The notes under the pieces: generated by a model
What the model was told of the DNA's origin: nothing
The model's database searches: none
Seen by the model: the letters and a program-made list of their open reading frames with translations, nothing else
In this document: piece after piece, positions 15,826-23,078 of the stretch
Layout: each line of letters opens with the position of its first letter
Position numbering within the stretch: position 1 is the stretch's first letter
Position numbers and translations under genes: made by a program
NCBI GenBank assembly: GCA_015057205.1
Contig: SVEW01000004.1
Coordinates: 1 to 31,636, forward strand
From: Lachnospiraceae bacterium
GTDB lineage: Bacteria; Bacillota; Clostridia; Lachnospirales; Lachnospiraceae
Reading direction: 5' to 3'
DNA: 31,636 nucleotides

Positions 15826-16686
15826 CTATTTCTTCTTTAAGCTATTTATAATACGTAACCGATGCACATCCACATCAATGTTCAAAAGAGTTTTTACAAT
15901 CCAAACCATGAACACGAACACCAAAATCGGAATCAGACAGGACGTCACAATCATCACTGCCACAGCTTCTATCAGGTTATTAATCTCTTTTTGCGCAGAA
16001 TTAAGGACTTCCTTAATGTGCTCCTTGCTAAAGCTTGAAACCGTATCCTGCACATTCTCAGACACATCCTTGGTCCAGCCCGTAATCTTTTCCCAGAAGG
16101 ATTTGCTCTCCTCCTTCGTTTCCTCCACCGGTTCCTCTTCTTCGATTCCAAATTTCTCGCTCACTTTGGTACCACCATCAATAGCCTCCTGCACCGAAGA
16201 CTCGTAGGTACGCTCAATCATATTGGCAATCCCCACACTGGCCGGAATCACCATGCAGATAGCCACGCTAAAAAGCGCCAACTTCACGATTACGCGATCC
16301 AAAATTTCTTTTCGCGCAAACAACTGAATTCCTACCAGCAAACAGAGTAGGGGAATCATAATTTTGCACACCGCCACACCGGTAATTACCAACAGATATT
16401 TTTCCAAAAAAATGGCGCATAGTACAACCACCAGATATCCACTGACATCCGCCAGTTTCTCTGCAATCGGCGTAGCCACATCTCCCGGCAACACCGTAAT
16501 CATGGTAGAAGTAGCCGTCGTAACCGCCGTCAACTTCAACACTGTCTCCTTCTTCTCATCTAAGGTCGCAATCTGTTTTGCATGGGTGGCCGGTTTTTCA
16601 ATCCAACTCGCCACCTTTGTAAAAGAAAGCACTGCAATCACCAGCAATACAACCACTGCAATCGCTTTTTTCCTATTTGTGTTCAT
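15826..16686 (-). CDS. Multi-pass membrane protein of unknown function
   Basis: Not assigned to a named family. The 286 residues show a Lys-rich start, a membrane helix at about 8-27, an outside or inside loop, a hydrophobic block at about 83-125 with probably two helices, another at about 132-155, an acidic stretch EEEEPVEETKEES near 180, a helical linker with a predicted coiled coil (about 195-240), and a last helix near 245-265. The end is basic (RLRIINSLKKK). It converges on the CoA-transferase terminator and lies 18 bases downstream of the YjbR-MGMT fusion gene, with which it may be cotranscribed. Confidence 0.6.
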   Translation of the reverse strand: MNTNRKKAIAVVVLLVIAVLSFTKVASWIEKPATHAKQIATLDEKKETVLKLTAVTTATSTMITVLPGDVATPIAEKLADVSGYLVVVLCAIFLEKYLLVITGVAVCKIMIPLLCLLVGIQLFARKEILDRVIVKLALFSVAICMVIPASVGIANMIERTYESSVQEAIDGGTKVSEKFGIEEEEPVEETKEESKSFWEKITGWTKDVSENVQDTVSSFSKEHIKEVLNSAQKEINNLIEAVAVMIVTSCLIPILVFVFMVWIVKTLLNIDVDVHRLRIINSLKKK

Positions 16687-16704
16687 CCTCTCATCCTGCC
16701 CTTC

Positions 16705-17325
16705 CTATATACCATACTTTCTCAAATCCACTCGTCCATTCACAACTTCCACGCCCTCTTCCATCAGAAGCTTCGCCTGGGCATTTTCTCCGCCAAAAGC
16801 AAATTCCCCAGACAATTCCCCCTTAGCGTTTACCACGCGAAAACAAGGAATTTCCGACGGATTCGGGTTTCGATGCAACGCATTTCCCACCGCTCTGGCC
16901 ATTTTTATATCACCGGCCATAGCGGCAACCTGTCCATAAGTAGCAACCTTTCCTTTCGGAATCCGCTTCACCGCCTCGTAGATACGCTTACTCTTGCTAT
17001 CCGTAACCAAATCGTAACTTTCCGCAATCATCCGCTTCACATCTTCTGTTGGAATGCTTCCGTCAAGAATCACCGTATTCCAATGTTCTTTATTCTGATG
17101 ATACCCCGGAATCACTGCCGCATAAGCATGCCGCCAGAACTCCCGGCTCTCCGCATTCACTTTTACGTTCAAATGAATACAACCATCTTTTTCATAGGTC
17201 CACAAAAACGCTTTCTTGCTCCCCTTTACCCTTACCAACTGCCAATTCGGATCCCGGAAGGGCGCATCCTGATACGTGTCCGGAAAAGCCAGTCCAAACT
17301 GTAACGCTTCCTCCCTTGTTATCAT
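16705..17325 (-). CDS. YjbR/MmcQ domain fused to an MGMT-like domain
   Basis: A two-domain protein of 206 residues. Residues 1-100 form a YjbR/MmcQ (CyaY-like DUF419) DNA-binding type domain, with FPDTYQDAPF, AFLWTYEKDG and HLNVKV. Residues about 112-200 form the C-terminal part of O6-methylguanine-DNA methyltransferase, with IYEAVKRIPKGKVATYGQVA, ARAVGNALHRNPNP and the active-site region IPCFRVV. The acceptor Cys (161) is kept but the usual PCHRV has Phe in place of His. This may be an active alkyl acceptor with a changed active site or an alkyltransferase-like damage binder. Its start overlaps the metallophosphoesterase stop by four bases (ATGA). Confidence 0.85.
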   Translation of the reverse strand: MITREEALQFGLAFPDTYQDAPFRDPNWQLVRVKGSKKAFLWTYEKDGCIHLNVKVNAESREFWRHAYAAVIPGYHQNKEHWNTVILDGSIPTEDVKRMIAESYDLVTDSKSKRIYEAVKRIPKGKVATYGQVAAMAGDIKMARAVGNALHRNPNPSEIPCFRVVNAKGELSGEFAFGGENAQAKLLMEEGVEVVNGRVDLRKYGI

Positions 17326-18035
17326 ACACTCACCTTATCGTACCTTCCTGTTTTTGTATCAATTACCAGCATGGCAGACTCTCCAATCTGTGTGCCATCC
17401 CGATAGGTGGAAAACACATCCGTAGAAATGACGCTTTTTTCCTCATAAATCGCATCTACCGGCGTATGCCCCACCACCTGCACAAAGGTATCTGCCCGAA
17501 AAATATCCTTGTTCCGCACCTGCGGCCGATACCAGAGGGGCGAATCGTTTTTCCAAAGAATCTCCGGATCTAAGTCATTAACCGCCGAAATAACCGCATC
17601 GATGTAAGCGTCCACCAGCCCTTTATTTATGGAACGCACGAAGCTGGTGGTCAGTCCCCCGTGCAAAAACAGCACTTTATCAATTCGATGGATAAAATTC
17701 AGATTTTCCGGCTTCGGCAACGTCTCCTGCAATCTTCGCAACTTCTCCCGCACGGTTGCCTCCGCATAGGCAGAATATCCGGTCTCTAACTTGCCCCAGA
17801 CATAACTTATATCATGATTTCCATAGCACCACAAGGTATCCGGGTGGGCTTTTGCAAAAGCGATGGCCCGGTCAAAGGTCTCCTCATAGCGTTCTATATG
17901 AATCTCCATTCCCCAGTCATCGGGAATGTCCATCAGGCACACTGCCCGTTGTGCCTTACCACTTGCAAGAATTTCTTCCGCCCTATCAAACAACCATGGT
18001 TTCAAATGAATATCCGGTATTACTACTACTCTCAA
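17322..18035 (-). CDS. Calcineurin-like metallophosphoesterase
   Basis: Two-metal phosphoesterase; the substrate is unknown. The 237 residues carry the family motifs in order: DIH at 8-10, MDIPDDWG near 35-42 (in place of the common GDxxD), GNHD at 72-75, LHGG with His125, and GHTP with His190. The protein overlaps both neighbours by four bases, upstream with the flavoprotein gene and downstream with the YjbR-MGMT gene, so these three are one operon. The layout resembles single-domain serine/threonine-type phosphatases and Ap4A hydrolases, but nothing in the sequence fixes the substrate. Confidence 0.85.
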   Translation of the reverse strand: MRVVVIPDIHLKPWLFDRAEEILASGKAQRAVCLMDIPDDWGMEIHIERYEETFDRAIAFAKAHPDTLWCYGNHDISYVWGKLETGYSAYAEATVREKLRRLQETLPKPENLNFIHRIDKVLFLHGGLTTSFVRSINKGLVDAYIDAVISAVNDLDPEILWKNDSPLWYRPQVRNKDIFRADTFVQVVGHTPVDAIYEEKSVISTDVFSTYRDGTQIGESAMLVIDTKTGRYDKVSV

Positions 18036-18571
18036 CTATTTTTCCCCATTTCAAACGACTTCTGCAATGCCTCGTGTCCTTCAATTGCTCCCGGCTCATC
18101 CACTCCACCGGCAAACACGCTGCCTTTTACCCGGGCCTGTTCAAAACAGTCTACCCATCCCTGTACACCGCCCAGGGCATGCTCCGGCGTCGCATCCGCA
18201 TCATCCGCTGCAACGCTAAGCAAATAGACGTCTCTGAACTTATAATCCCTTGGATACAGGGAATTGGCTCTATCAATCATGGTCTTCATCTGACCGCTCA
18301 TCTCATAGTAATAAATCGGCGTTACCCAAGCCACCACATCCGCATTGTAAATTTTTTCCGTAATGGCGTTAGCATCATCCTCGATCACACAATGCCCCAA
18401 TTTCTGGCACGCCATACATCCGGTACAAAAAGCAATTTTTTTACCCTTCAAAGACACTACTTCCACCTCATGACCTGCTTCTTTTGCACCCTTCGCAAAA
18501 GCCTCTGCCAACACATCCGAGTTGCTTTTTGCCCGTAAACTTGTTTCTACTACCAATACTTTTTTCGCCAT
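18032..18571 (-). CDS. NADPH-dependent FMN reductase/flavodoxin-family protein
   Basis: A cytoplasmic flavoprotein of 179 residues with a flavodoxin-like fold. The phosphate-binding loop ETSLRAKSNSD is at 9-19. A Cys cluster FCTGCMACQKLGHC lies near 48-61, as in iron-sulfur flavoproteins and related NAD(P)H-dependent oxidoreductases. TPIYYYEMSGQMKTMIDR near 84-101 is the FMN-ring and dimer region. The natural electron partner is unknown. It is the first gene of the four-base-overlap run with the metallophosphoesterase, and its start lies 17 bases past the MazG-like stop. Confidence 0.88.
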   Translation of the reverse strand: MAKKVLVVETSLRAKSNSDVLAEAFAKGAKEAGHEVEVVSLKGKKIAFCTGCMACQKLGHCVIEDDANAITEKIYNADVVAWVTPIYYYEMSGQMKTMIDRANSLYPRDYKFRDVYLLSVAADDADATPEHALGGVQGWVDCFEQARVKGSVFAGGVDEPGAIEGHEALQKSFEMGKNS

Positions 18572-18588
18572 ATTCTTTTACCTCTTTC

Positions 18589-18909
18589 CTACAATTCTGT
18601 ATATTTTGCTGCGCTACCTTTCGCTTTCTCCACCGGATACTTTGCCTCGTTTTTAGTCATTTTGGCATTGATAATTTCGTCCGCATCAAGTCCCAATTTG
18701 TCCAACAGATTCTGACTGTACACCATGACATCCGCCAATTCTTCCTTCACATGTTCTAAATCGTACGCCTCCTCATTCCACTGAAAACACTCCAGCAACT
18801 CCGCCGCCTCAATCACAATGGATTTGGCAAGGTTTGCCGGGGAGTGGAATTGATCCCAGTCGCGGTCTTCTGTAAATTTGCGTATTCTGGTAATGGTTTC
18901 ATTGGTCAT
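18589..18909 (-). CDS. MazG-like nucleotide pyrophosphohydrolase
   Basis: Predicted to hydrolyse (d)NTPs to monophosphate and pyrophosphate as a house-cleaning enzyme. The core is the four-helix MazG/dCTPase pattern, with IVIEAAELLECFQW (the ExxE motif) and VKEELADVMVYSQNLLDKLGLD (the second ExxD motif), which together bind magnesium. The ATG at 18909 gives 106 residues and has GAAAGG eight bases upstream. An in-frame GTG nine codons earlier overlaps the upstream stop but lacks a good ribosome site. Confidence 0.9.
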   Translation of the reverse strand: MTNETITRIRKFTEDRDWDQFHSPANLAKSIVIEAAELLECFQWNEEAYDLEHVKEELADVMVYSQNLLDKLGLDADEIINAKMTKNEAKYPVEKAKGSAAKYTEL

Positions 18910-18932
18910 TGTAGTTGCCTTTCGTTGTTTCC

Positions 18933-20033
18933 TCACTCTTCTTTATAGTTGTCTAACACATACTTTAACATCTCAAAAGCAACTTCTTTCTTAGCTTGCT
19001 TCTTTGATGATGATTCAGTTTCAAACGTTGCATCCACTTTGTCAATACGACATTCGACACGCCAAATCGGATTCCCATCTTTATCATGGAATTCCGCATA
19101 TTCATATTTTGGCAGGCTAAAATAGCCACGACGTGCAAGTATCTCCAGCTGATTTATTGCCATGTCAAAGGATGGCTCCTCTATTTCATCTCGAATCGTA
19201 AGCAATAAATCATTCTTTTGTAAATAGCTATATGCAAGCTTGCAAGCATTCTTACGTGCTTCATTTTTCGATAATCCATATGATTTAAATCTAGGAAGAT
19301 CGTTTCGTATAAACATTTCACACGAATAATTAGCATTTGTATTATTATATGTGCCTTGTGGTGGAACTTCAATCAACCCTTGAATCCTCGGATTATTAAT
19401 GTTATACTGTTCATTTTTATACCTAAAATAAGGAATACTTCCGAAAGCTTCATCCCACTCGTAAATTAATCTAACATAATCTGCCTCTTCGCCATTATCG
19501 ACAATCGAATCCGGTCGAAGCATTATCTCCGCCACATTTTGGATAATCTCGTAATCATAATTGGTATCAAGAGCAACTGCACCAAGTATTGCTTCAAACA
19601 AATCCTCTTTAACAGATGCTTGCTCCGCCATGTTTAGTTCAATATCGCCTTTACCCATGATAAGGAATTCTTTAAATCCAAGCTCATCGATGCGCATTGC
19701 AAGCGTCTTCTTTTCTACCAACTTTTGTTTAATACTAGTAAGCTCACCTTCGGATTTCTCGCAATGAAATTCTTCCGGTTCCTGTGACACTCGGAATGCT
19801 TTTGGTATCTTGTCTTGGATATGAAGGTCATTTCCGTACTTCGTAGTTAGATATCGCATAACAGCCGCACTTAAAACCGTATCCCCAATAAACTCCAATA
19901 TTTCATTGTTCTCCCCACCGTTCTCAGAAGAATACGACCTTCTAACAAAAGCCTGTCTTAATAATAGTGAATTTTTAAATTCATATCCAATCTGGTTTTG
20001 TACTACCGTTTCAAAATATTGTTTCTTGTCCAT
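18933..20033 (-). CDS. Accessory RNase III with two dsRNA-binding domains
   Basis: A second-type RNase III of 366 residues against about 230 for the housekeeping enzyme. The catalytic domain (about 1-190) has NEILEFIGD (Glu44, Glu47, Asp51), GELT in place of the EGxxS region, and EDLFEAILGAVALD, so all metal-binding acids appear present. Two dsRNA-binding domains follow. The first (about 190-285) has a long Asn-rich insert and ends SKNEARKNACKLAYSYL; the second (about 300-366) ends SSSKKQAKKEVAFEMLKYVL. The start at 20033 is chosen because AAAGGAG lies about 11 bases upstream; a longer frame has no ribosome site. It sits beside the restriction-modification island. Cleavage of double-stranded RNA is inferred from the family; targets are unknown. 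Confidence 0.88.
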   Translation of the reverse strand: MDKKQYFETVVQNQIGYEFKNSLLLRQAFVRRSYSSENGGENNEILEFIGDTVLSAAVMRYLTTKYGNDLHIQDKIPKAFRVSQEPEEFHCEKSEGELTSIKQKLVEKKTLAMRIDELGFKEFLIMGKGDIELNMAEQASVKEDLFEAILGAVALDTNYDYEIIQNVAEIMLRPDSIVDNGEEADYVRLIYEWDEAFGSIPYFRYKNEQYNINNPRIQGLIEVPPQGTYNNTNANYSCEMFIRNDLPRFKSYGLSKNEARKNACKLAYSYLQKNDLLLTIRDEIEEPSFDMAINQLEILARRGYFSLPKYEYAEFHDKDGNPIWRVECRIDKVDATFETESSSKKQAKKEVAFEMLKYVLDNYKEE

Positions 20034-20446
20034 AAAATAAAAAACTCCTTTCAACAAATGAATGCGAAAGGGACATAATAATCTAACACAAAATAGACTA
20101 CTCGTGAGATAGTAATCGTCTGCATTAGACATGGATTTTAAATTTTCTTCTCTATTTCCATATATTTACTAAAGCACACTTACATATGCAGAAATAAATC
20201 GCGTACAAATAGAACGCAAAATTTAAAAAGCATCACGCCCCAATTTTCTGTTACAAGCTCATCTTATCACAGTTATCAAGATTTTACAATAATTTTTATC
20301 CTTTCTGATGAAGTCCACTCATTAAACCGCCAGAATACAAATTCGTGATAAAAATCATTATAATAGAAATCACTTACACTGAAACAAAGAATTTGTCATC
20401 GTTCAAATTCTCGCCACAACGAATTACTATTTTCAAAGAATAATTG
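20034..20446. other. AT-rich intergenic region, no gene seen
   Basis: About 410 bases between the accessory RNase III gene and the first silent HsdS cassette. It holds the RNase III leader with its ribosome site and no convincing protein. From 20367 the plus-strand frame of the first cassette is open but has no start codon and no HsdS-like sequence before the 17-bp repeat. The 15-base sequence ACTTACATATGCAGA at 20178-20192 recurs at the start of the recombinase gene (22073-22087). Confidence 0.6.
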
Positions 20447-20463
20447 TTGGGAACAGCGTAAGT
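20447..20463 (+). repeat. Recombination repeat A, silent copy 1
   Basis: TTGGGAACAGCGTAAGT, encoding WEQRK. The identity with the expressed copies continues for eight more bases (TGGGAGA after the core T). Confidence 0.85.
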
Positions 20464-20951
20464 TGGGAGACATTGCTGACGTTACTAAGCTGGCAGGGTT
20501 TGAATTCACAGAACATGTGGTATATTCCGATGAGGGAAGCATAATAGCATTAAGAGGTTTAAATATAAAAAATGGGCAGTTGGTTTTAGATGATGTTAAG
20601 TATATTGATGGCAGTAATTTTGCAAAATTAAACAGGAGCAAATTATTTATTGATGACATAATGTTTACCTATGTCGGAACAGTCGGGGAAGTGGCTATTA
20701 TCAAGGAAAATGACAGGTTTTATCTTGCTCCAAATGTTTCAAGAATAAGAGTACAGAGCAATGATTCGCCTAAGTTCATCAGCCATTATATGCGTACAGA
20801 TAGTTTTTATAGACACGTCATTTTTCCGCTTATTGCTACGTCATCTCAGCCAGCGTTAAGTATGGAAAATATACGAAAATTTGAATTATGCTTGCCTAAA
20901 AATCGAGATGAACAGGATAAATTATCAGAGTTCTTCGATGGTATCGATAAC

Positions 20952-20971
20952 CTTATCACCCTTCATCAGCG
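20952..20971 (+). repeat. Recombination repeat B, silent copy 1
   Basis: CTTATCACCCTTCATCAGCG, encoding the LITLHQR end of the cassette; identical to both expressed copies. Confidence 0.85.
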
Positions 20972-21028
20972 ATTGTTCATCTGTAGTTACAATAACATAG
21001 CACACTATTTATTGTTTAAAACTATTTC

Positions 21029-21045
21029 TTGGGAACAGCGTAAGT
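21029..21045 (+). repeat. Recombination repeat A, silent copy 2
   Basis: TTGGGAACAGCGTAAGT, identical over 17 bases to the other copies; identity ends directly after the core (GCGGAGA here). Confidence 0.85.
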
Positions 21046-21503
21046 GCGGAGATATGACAGTAGAGCTGTCTGAATACGAAAATCTTCAGTCAGGTTATCC
21101 ATTACTTACATCTTCGAGAAGTGGATTAATGTTTCAAAATGATTTCCGTGATAAAACTTCTACCGATAATCAAGAAACGTTATTTAGCGTAGTTCCCTAC
21201 GGAAAATGCACTTACCGTCATATGAGTGATGATAATATATTCCATTTCAATATAAATGAAATTGCTGAAAAAGGCTTAGTGAGTAGGGAATATCCTGTTT
21301 TCGATGCGAGCAAGAATAATAACTTATCATTTTTAATACAATACTTAAATTCAAGTCCAGAGTTTACGAGATTTTGTACACAGAGAAAACTTGGAGGAAC
21401 AAGGACGAGATTATATTATAAGAATTTATGTGAATTCCAACTATATGCTCCAAGCAAAGAAGAGCAGGACAAAATTGCCGGGTATTTTTCCAACCTCGAT
21501 AAC

Positions 21504-21523
21504 CTTATCACCCTTCATCAGCG
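21504..21523 (+). repeat. Recombination repeat B, silent copy 2
   Basis: CTTATCACCCTTCATCAGCG, identical to the expressed copies. Confidence 0.85.
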
Positions 21524-21546
21524 ACAGTCCCCTTCTTCCTAATTGT

Positions 21547-21563
21547 TTGGGAACAGCGTAAGT
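21547..21563 (+). repeat. Recombination repeat A, silent copy 3
   Basis: TTGGGAACAGCGTAAGT; the same 17-base core, after which the sequence diverges at once. This limits the shared site to the core. Confidence 0.85.
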
Positions 21564-22027
21564 TTCCAGAATTTGTTGAGTTTTATAATGGATTAACATA
21601 TTCACCTGATGATATAAGGGAGTCTGGAACATTAGTTTTAAGATCTTCTAATGTTAAAAATGGAGAGATAGTTGATGCTGATAATGTATACGTTGATCCT
21701 GAAAAGGCAACATCAGAGAATGTAAAAGATGGCGATATAATTGTTGTTGTTAGAAATGGCTCAAGAGCTCTAATTGGGAAACATGCAGAAATCAAAGGGG
21801 ATAAGCCTGATACAGTCATTGGAGCATTTATGTCTGGAATTCGTTCAGAGCATTCTTCTTTCGTAAATGCTCTCCTTGATACTAGCCAGTTTGAAAAAGA
21901 AATCGAAAAAAATATGGGGGCAACAATAAATCAGATTACTGGTTATATGTTTTCTAAGATGGAATTTATGATTCCGTCTTCAAAAGAGCAGGAGGTAATC
22001 GGAAAGTATTTTAAGAGCATCGACAAC

Positions 22028-22047
22028 CTTATCACCCTTCATCGGCG
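22028..22047 (+). repeat. Recombination repeat B, silent copy 3
   Basis: Same as the other B copies except one base (CGGCG for CAGCG at the 3' end). Confidence 0.8.
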
Positions 22048-22080
22048 TGTGAAAACCATTCAAGAAAGGAGGACTTACAT

Positions 22081-23016
22081 ATGCAGACAACGACAACCAA
22101 TAAAAAGGATATGCTATTTTGCGACTACTATAAGCAATGGATATCCGTATACAAAGAAGGCGCTATCCGCCCGGTAACTATGAGCAAATATAACATGGCT
22201 TACCATTGGTTACTTAAGCTTATTCCTGATCTCATAATAGGCGATCTTGACCGTATCTCATACCAAAAGCTCCTTAACGAATATGCTCAGGTACACGAGC
22301 GTCAAACGACCATGGATTTTCATCACCACTTAAAATGCGCAATTCTCGATGCCGTAGATGAAGGTCTAATACCACATGACCCAACTCGTAAAGCTATAAT
22401 TAAAGGCAAGCAGCCGCGCGACAAAAAGCAAAAATATCTAAACCAATATGAATTGCATAAACTTCTCGATGATTTAAATCTTTCAAGTAATTTAAACATG
22501 GATTGGCTAATTCTCTTAATTGCCAAAACCGGTATGCGCTTCTCAGAAGCACTAGCTCTAACACCAAAAGATTTTGACCTAAGTCACCAACTTCTCTCCG
22601 TTTCCAAAACTTGGGATTACAAAGGAAATGGCGGATTCTTACCAACCAAAAATCAGTCTTCTATTAGAAAAATTCCACTAGATTGGCAAACCGTCATCCA
22701 ATTCGCTGAATTAATAAAACATTTGCCGGAAGATCAACCCATTTTTGTCAGCAAAAAAATTTATAATTCCACTATCAATGACCTTCTCGCACGACATTGT
22801 AAAAACGTTGAAATACCCGTAATCTCAATTCACGGCTTACGACATACGCACGCCTCTCTTCTACTATTTGCGGGTGTTTCTATAGCAAGCGTGGCCAGAC
22901 GATTAGGTCACTCAAATATTACTACTACGCAAAAGACCTATCTTCACATTATCCAAGAGTTGGAGAGCAAAGACATCGACATTATTATGCGTTCCCTATC
23001 TAACTTAAATTCGTAA
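22081..23016 (+). CDS. Tyrosine recombinase for the hsdS cassettes
   Basis: Phage-integrase/XerCD-type site-specific recombinase of 311 residues. The N-terminal SAM-like core-binding domain covers about 10-95. The catalytic domain has Arg153 in TGMRFSEAL, Lys190 in the beta-hairpin, HGLRH with His251 and Arg254, GHSN with His277, and the nucleophile Tyr287 in TTTQKTYLHI, so the active site is complete. AAAGGAGG stands eight bases before the ATG. It lies between the silent cassettes and hsdR. Recombinases of this family drive hsdS inversion in several Firmicutes type I systems. Action on repeats A and B here is inferred from position. Confidence 0.9.
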   Translation: MQTTTTNKKDMLFCDYYKQWISVYKEGAIRPVTMSKYNMAYHWLLKLIPDLIIGDLDRISYQKLLNEYAQVHERQTTMDFHHHLKCAILDAVDEGLIPHDPTRKAIIKGKQPRDKKQKYLNQYELHKLLDDLNLSSNLNMDWLILLIAKTGMRFSEALALTPKDFDLSHQLLSVSKTWDYKGNGGFLPTKNQSSIRKIPLDWQTVIQFAELIKHLPEDQPIFVSKKIYNSTINDLLARHCKNVEIPVISIHGLRHTHASLLLFAGVSIASVARRLGHSNITTTQKTYLHIIQELESKDIDIIMRSLSNLNS

Positions 23017-23039
23017 TCAAATTTCACACGCTGATGATA

Positions 23040-23074
23040 AAAAGCTTGCAGACTCCTCACGTCTGCAAGCTTTT
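23040..23074. terminator. Bidirectional terminator between the recombinase gene and hsdR
   Basis: A perfect 14-bp inverted repeat, AAAAGCTTGCAGAC (23040-23053) and GTCTGCAAGCTTTT (23061-23074), with a 7-base loop. The flanking A and T runs give a U-tract in both directions, so it can end the plus-strand recombinase gene and the minus-strand hsdR. Confidence 0.88.
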
Positions 23075-23078
23075 AAAA

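Larger units (their letters stand above)
20447..20971 (+). pseudogene. Silent HsdS target-recognition cassette 1
   Basis: An open frame without start codon or promoter that encodes one HsdS half. It opens with WEQRKLGDIADVTK, has typical target-recognition text (ALRGLNIKNGQLVLDD, FTYVGTVGEVAI) and closes with DEQDKLSEFFDGIDNLITLHQR. The cassette begins in repeat A and ends in repeat B, as do both halves of the expressed hsdS at 26,078-27,265, but on the opposite strand. The frame runs on into cassette 2 through a short spacer unlike that of the expressed gene. It is expected to be expressed only after recombination into hsdS. Confidence 0.85.
21029..21542 (+). pseudogene. Silent HsdS target-recognition cassette 2
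   Basis: In frame with cassette 1, this half reads WEQRKCGDMTVELSEYENLQ, a variable recognition body with SVVPYGKCTYRHMSDD and FCTQRKLGGTRTRLYYKNL, and the closing EEQDKIAGYFSNLDNLITLHQR. After repeat B only six codons (QSPSS and one more) remain before TAA, in place of the KCDELKE helix seen in the expressed gene. It has no start codon, ribosome site or promoter of its own. The recognition body is not similar to either expressed half, so swapping it in should change DNA specificity. Confidence 0.85.
21547..22177 (+). pseudogene. Silent HsdS target-recognition cassette 3
   Basis: A third HsdS half in a different frame from cassettes 1 and 2. It opens WEQRKFPEFVEFYNGLTYSP, carries LVLRSSNVKNGEIVDADNV and GDIIVVVRNGSRALIGK, and closes SKEQEVIGKYFKSIDNLITLHRR. 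The frame is open from the repeat with no start codon, runs about 43 codons past repeat B in sequence unlike HsdS, and stops at 22177, overlapping the 5' end of the recombinase gene by 97 bases. It is intact across the recognition body and can act as a donor. Confidence 0.85.

Noticed and set aside
17756..18538. 260-codon plus-strand frame
   Set aside because: Shadow of the metallophosphoesterase and flavoprotein genes, which have clear motifs and overlap as an operon.
20034..20132. Longer N-terminus of the accessory RNase III (33 extra residues)
   Set aside because: The extension is hydrophobic and Cys-rich unlike the family, and the ribosome site AAAGGAG lies before the inner ATG.
20310..20335. 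Sixth copy of repeat B (CTGATGAAG)
   Set aside because: Only nine bases match and no HsdS-like protein sequence surrounds it; likely chance.
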